Origin: Climacteris rufus
Taxonomy: Eukaryota > Chordata > Aves > Passeriformes > Climacteridae
Length of the DNA: 64,000 nt
NCBI GenBank assembly: GCA_013398175.1
Contig: VZRZ01003105.1
Location: forward strand, 186,001-250,000
Reading direction: 5' to 3'
Shown: piece by piece, positions 62,541 through 64,000 of the stretch
Numbering within the stretch: position 1 is the first letter of the stretch
How the letters are laid out: each line of letters starts with the position of its first letter
Notes under the pieces: generated by a model
The model's input: the letters and a program-made list of their open reading frames with translations, nothing else
What the model was told of the DNA's origin: nothing
Database searches by the model: none
Program-made: the position numbers and the translations under genes

Positions 62541-64000
62541 AAAATATCTTTATTCTACTCCTATGAAATCAGAGATCAGAGATTTCATAGAAACGGCAGC
62601 TAGAACTGAAAAGCTGTACAGCACTAAAAACAGGAAAAGAAACTGGATTTCTCCAAAAGGTCTGGGACAAGATTATCAAACTAGATAACATTCTTTAATG
62701 AGGAACTTGCAAACAGAATAAAATAACCAGTATGGGTGGCACCTCGCAGTCTCAATTATCTGGATACAACTGTATTTGTAGAGAATAATTTTGAAATCAG
62801 AATGTCTCTCCAAGTAAATATTCAAAGTCAGTTATATTGGAGGACTTATTTACTCTACATTAAGGAGGTTCGAATTCTTTTGTATCCAGCAAACTATAAT
62901 AGGCAATGCCAGCCAATTAAACTGGTTCCAGTTACTGTCTATAAATCTGTAAATGGCCATTTTTTAATATCTTTGTCAATTCTTATTTTAATCATGTAAG
63001 AAGTACATTTTATGACCATCAAATTAAAACAGAAGCTAACCCATCTCATTAAACCTATCTGGAAGGAAACAAAAAGCACTCTAAAGCGACAAATACCAAT
63101 TGCTGAAGTATCTAACAGTATAGAGAGCCAACAATCATTTTCCTTAAAAACCCTGGAAAAGCGAAGCAGTATTTTTGAAATAAATTAGTCTGGAAGTATA
63201 ACCTGAAATGGAAAGGGCACTCCTGCAGGTTGCCCACCCTACCACAACACCGTCAGCATGCCTTGGTTTTGGAACTGAGAATGTCATATGAAGAGACTTC
63301 CATAGTGGGATAAGGAGCTCCTGGGACTGTGAATTTCTGGTGTCTAATTTAAGGGAACAGAAATAGCATTTGGCTACTAAACTCCTGACTCCATAGCTCC
63401 TACAAATTTGAGCCAAGTCCTCCAACAGGGAATGGTTAGTTACACAGATAAATGTGTTTCTGCTCCATACACTACAGCACCTCTGATCTTGATTATATGA
63501 CGCAAACCACAACCCATACTCTATTCTAGCTACCCTGAGTTAAACTGTGCTGAAAATTTCTGGGCTTCTTGGAGTCTGTGGACAGACCAGTCGATCAGAC
63601 AGCATTTGGAGCCAAATTTTCTGCTGGCTTAACACCATTAGTGTTGGTGGAGTTGTGCCAACAGAGAATTTGGCCCTTGAACTTGGAGTCAGTTTTCTGA
63701 AAACCTGTCCATTTCCAAGCAACCACAGAATGTGCTGCAGAGGGCACACAGAGACTAAAGCAAATAAGAAGCTTTTTTTTTTAATCCATGTGAGTACTTT
63801 TGGTCTGCCACCAAAAAATAAATAGTGCCTTCAGCTTTCCACCATCTGCAGTACCTGTAATTGCACAGTCCAGGCTTCAAAGGGGCCTGCAGGCTGAAAC
63901 TGGTTTTGGTTTAGGCTTTAGATCTTACAAATGCTCCATCTACTGTGAGGTAATGCAGGTTTTGTAAGACTTTTTCAAGGTTTAACTGTCTCACAATACA

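Larger units (their letters stand above)
55407..64000. other. Gene-free AT-rich DNA to window end
   Basis: No gene is recognised in the last 8.6 kb. It contains a T14 run at 56,212-56,225, a tandem octamer repeat at 59,281-59,320 and an A/C-rich tract at 62,478-62,540. The longest open frames (55,470-55,766, 56,948-57,458 and 63,144-63,512) overlap frames on the other strand or lack any recognisable motif. Confidence 0.55.

Overview
The window looks like gene-poor nuclear DNA from a bird. It is AT-rich throughout and has no chain of long open frames, no operon structure, no bacterial signals and no recognisable protein. The taxonomic clue is the repeats. Three fragments carry the 3' end of the CR1 LINE, with the 'cccttccaac ... 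attctatga' tail typical of avian CR1 (3945-4003 reversed, 24919-25020, 55361-55406). A fourth, much older stretch (about 36785-37140) reads like the 3' region of an ancient CR1/L3-type LINE. Nothing seen distinguishes passerine from other birds, and no chromosome or neighbouring gene could be identified.

Layout. 1-8 kb: unannotatable AT-rich sequence with one reversed CR1 tail. 7.9-8.3 kb: a short patch that is richer in GC and keeps its CpGs. 8.3-20.6 kb: no gene seen, one possible MIR-like SINE remnant. 20,657-20,722: an uninterrupted run of 66 A. 20.7-33 kb: no gene seen, one possible conserved block at 21.0-21.35 kb, a possible MIR remnant at 23.2 kb and a CR1 tail at 24.9 kb. 33,206-33,424: a 109-bp direct duplication around a single N, which is most likely an assembly join artefact. 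34-37 kb: possible conserved non-coding DNA, the best candidate exon (minus strand, 36,296-36,335) and the ancient CR1. 40.6-41.3 kb: a GC-richer patch with a well-formed acceptor/donor pair and a polyadenylation signal downstream, all on the plus strand. 41.3-64 kb: mostly featureless, with G-rich tracts at 41.7 and 52.9 kb, a (TA)12 microsatellite at 51.1 kb, a CR1 tail at 55.4 kb and a 20-bp tandem repeat of POU octamer motifs at 59.3 kb.

Most open frames here are 60-160 codons, occur on both strands, often lack an ATG and match nothing I recognise, so I treat them as chance. If a gene is present, the window is most likely intronic or intergenic DNA of a large gene. The only coding hypotheses worth testing are the few short splice-site-bounded intervals listed below, all at low to moderate confidence. 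No novel system, CRISPR array, tRNA, rRNA or intact mobile element was found.
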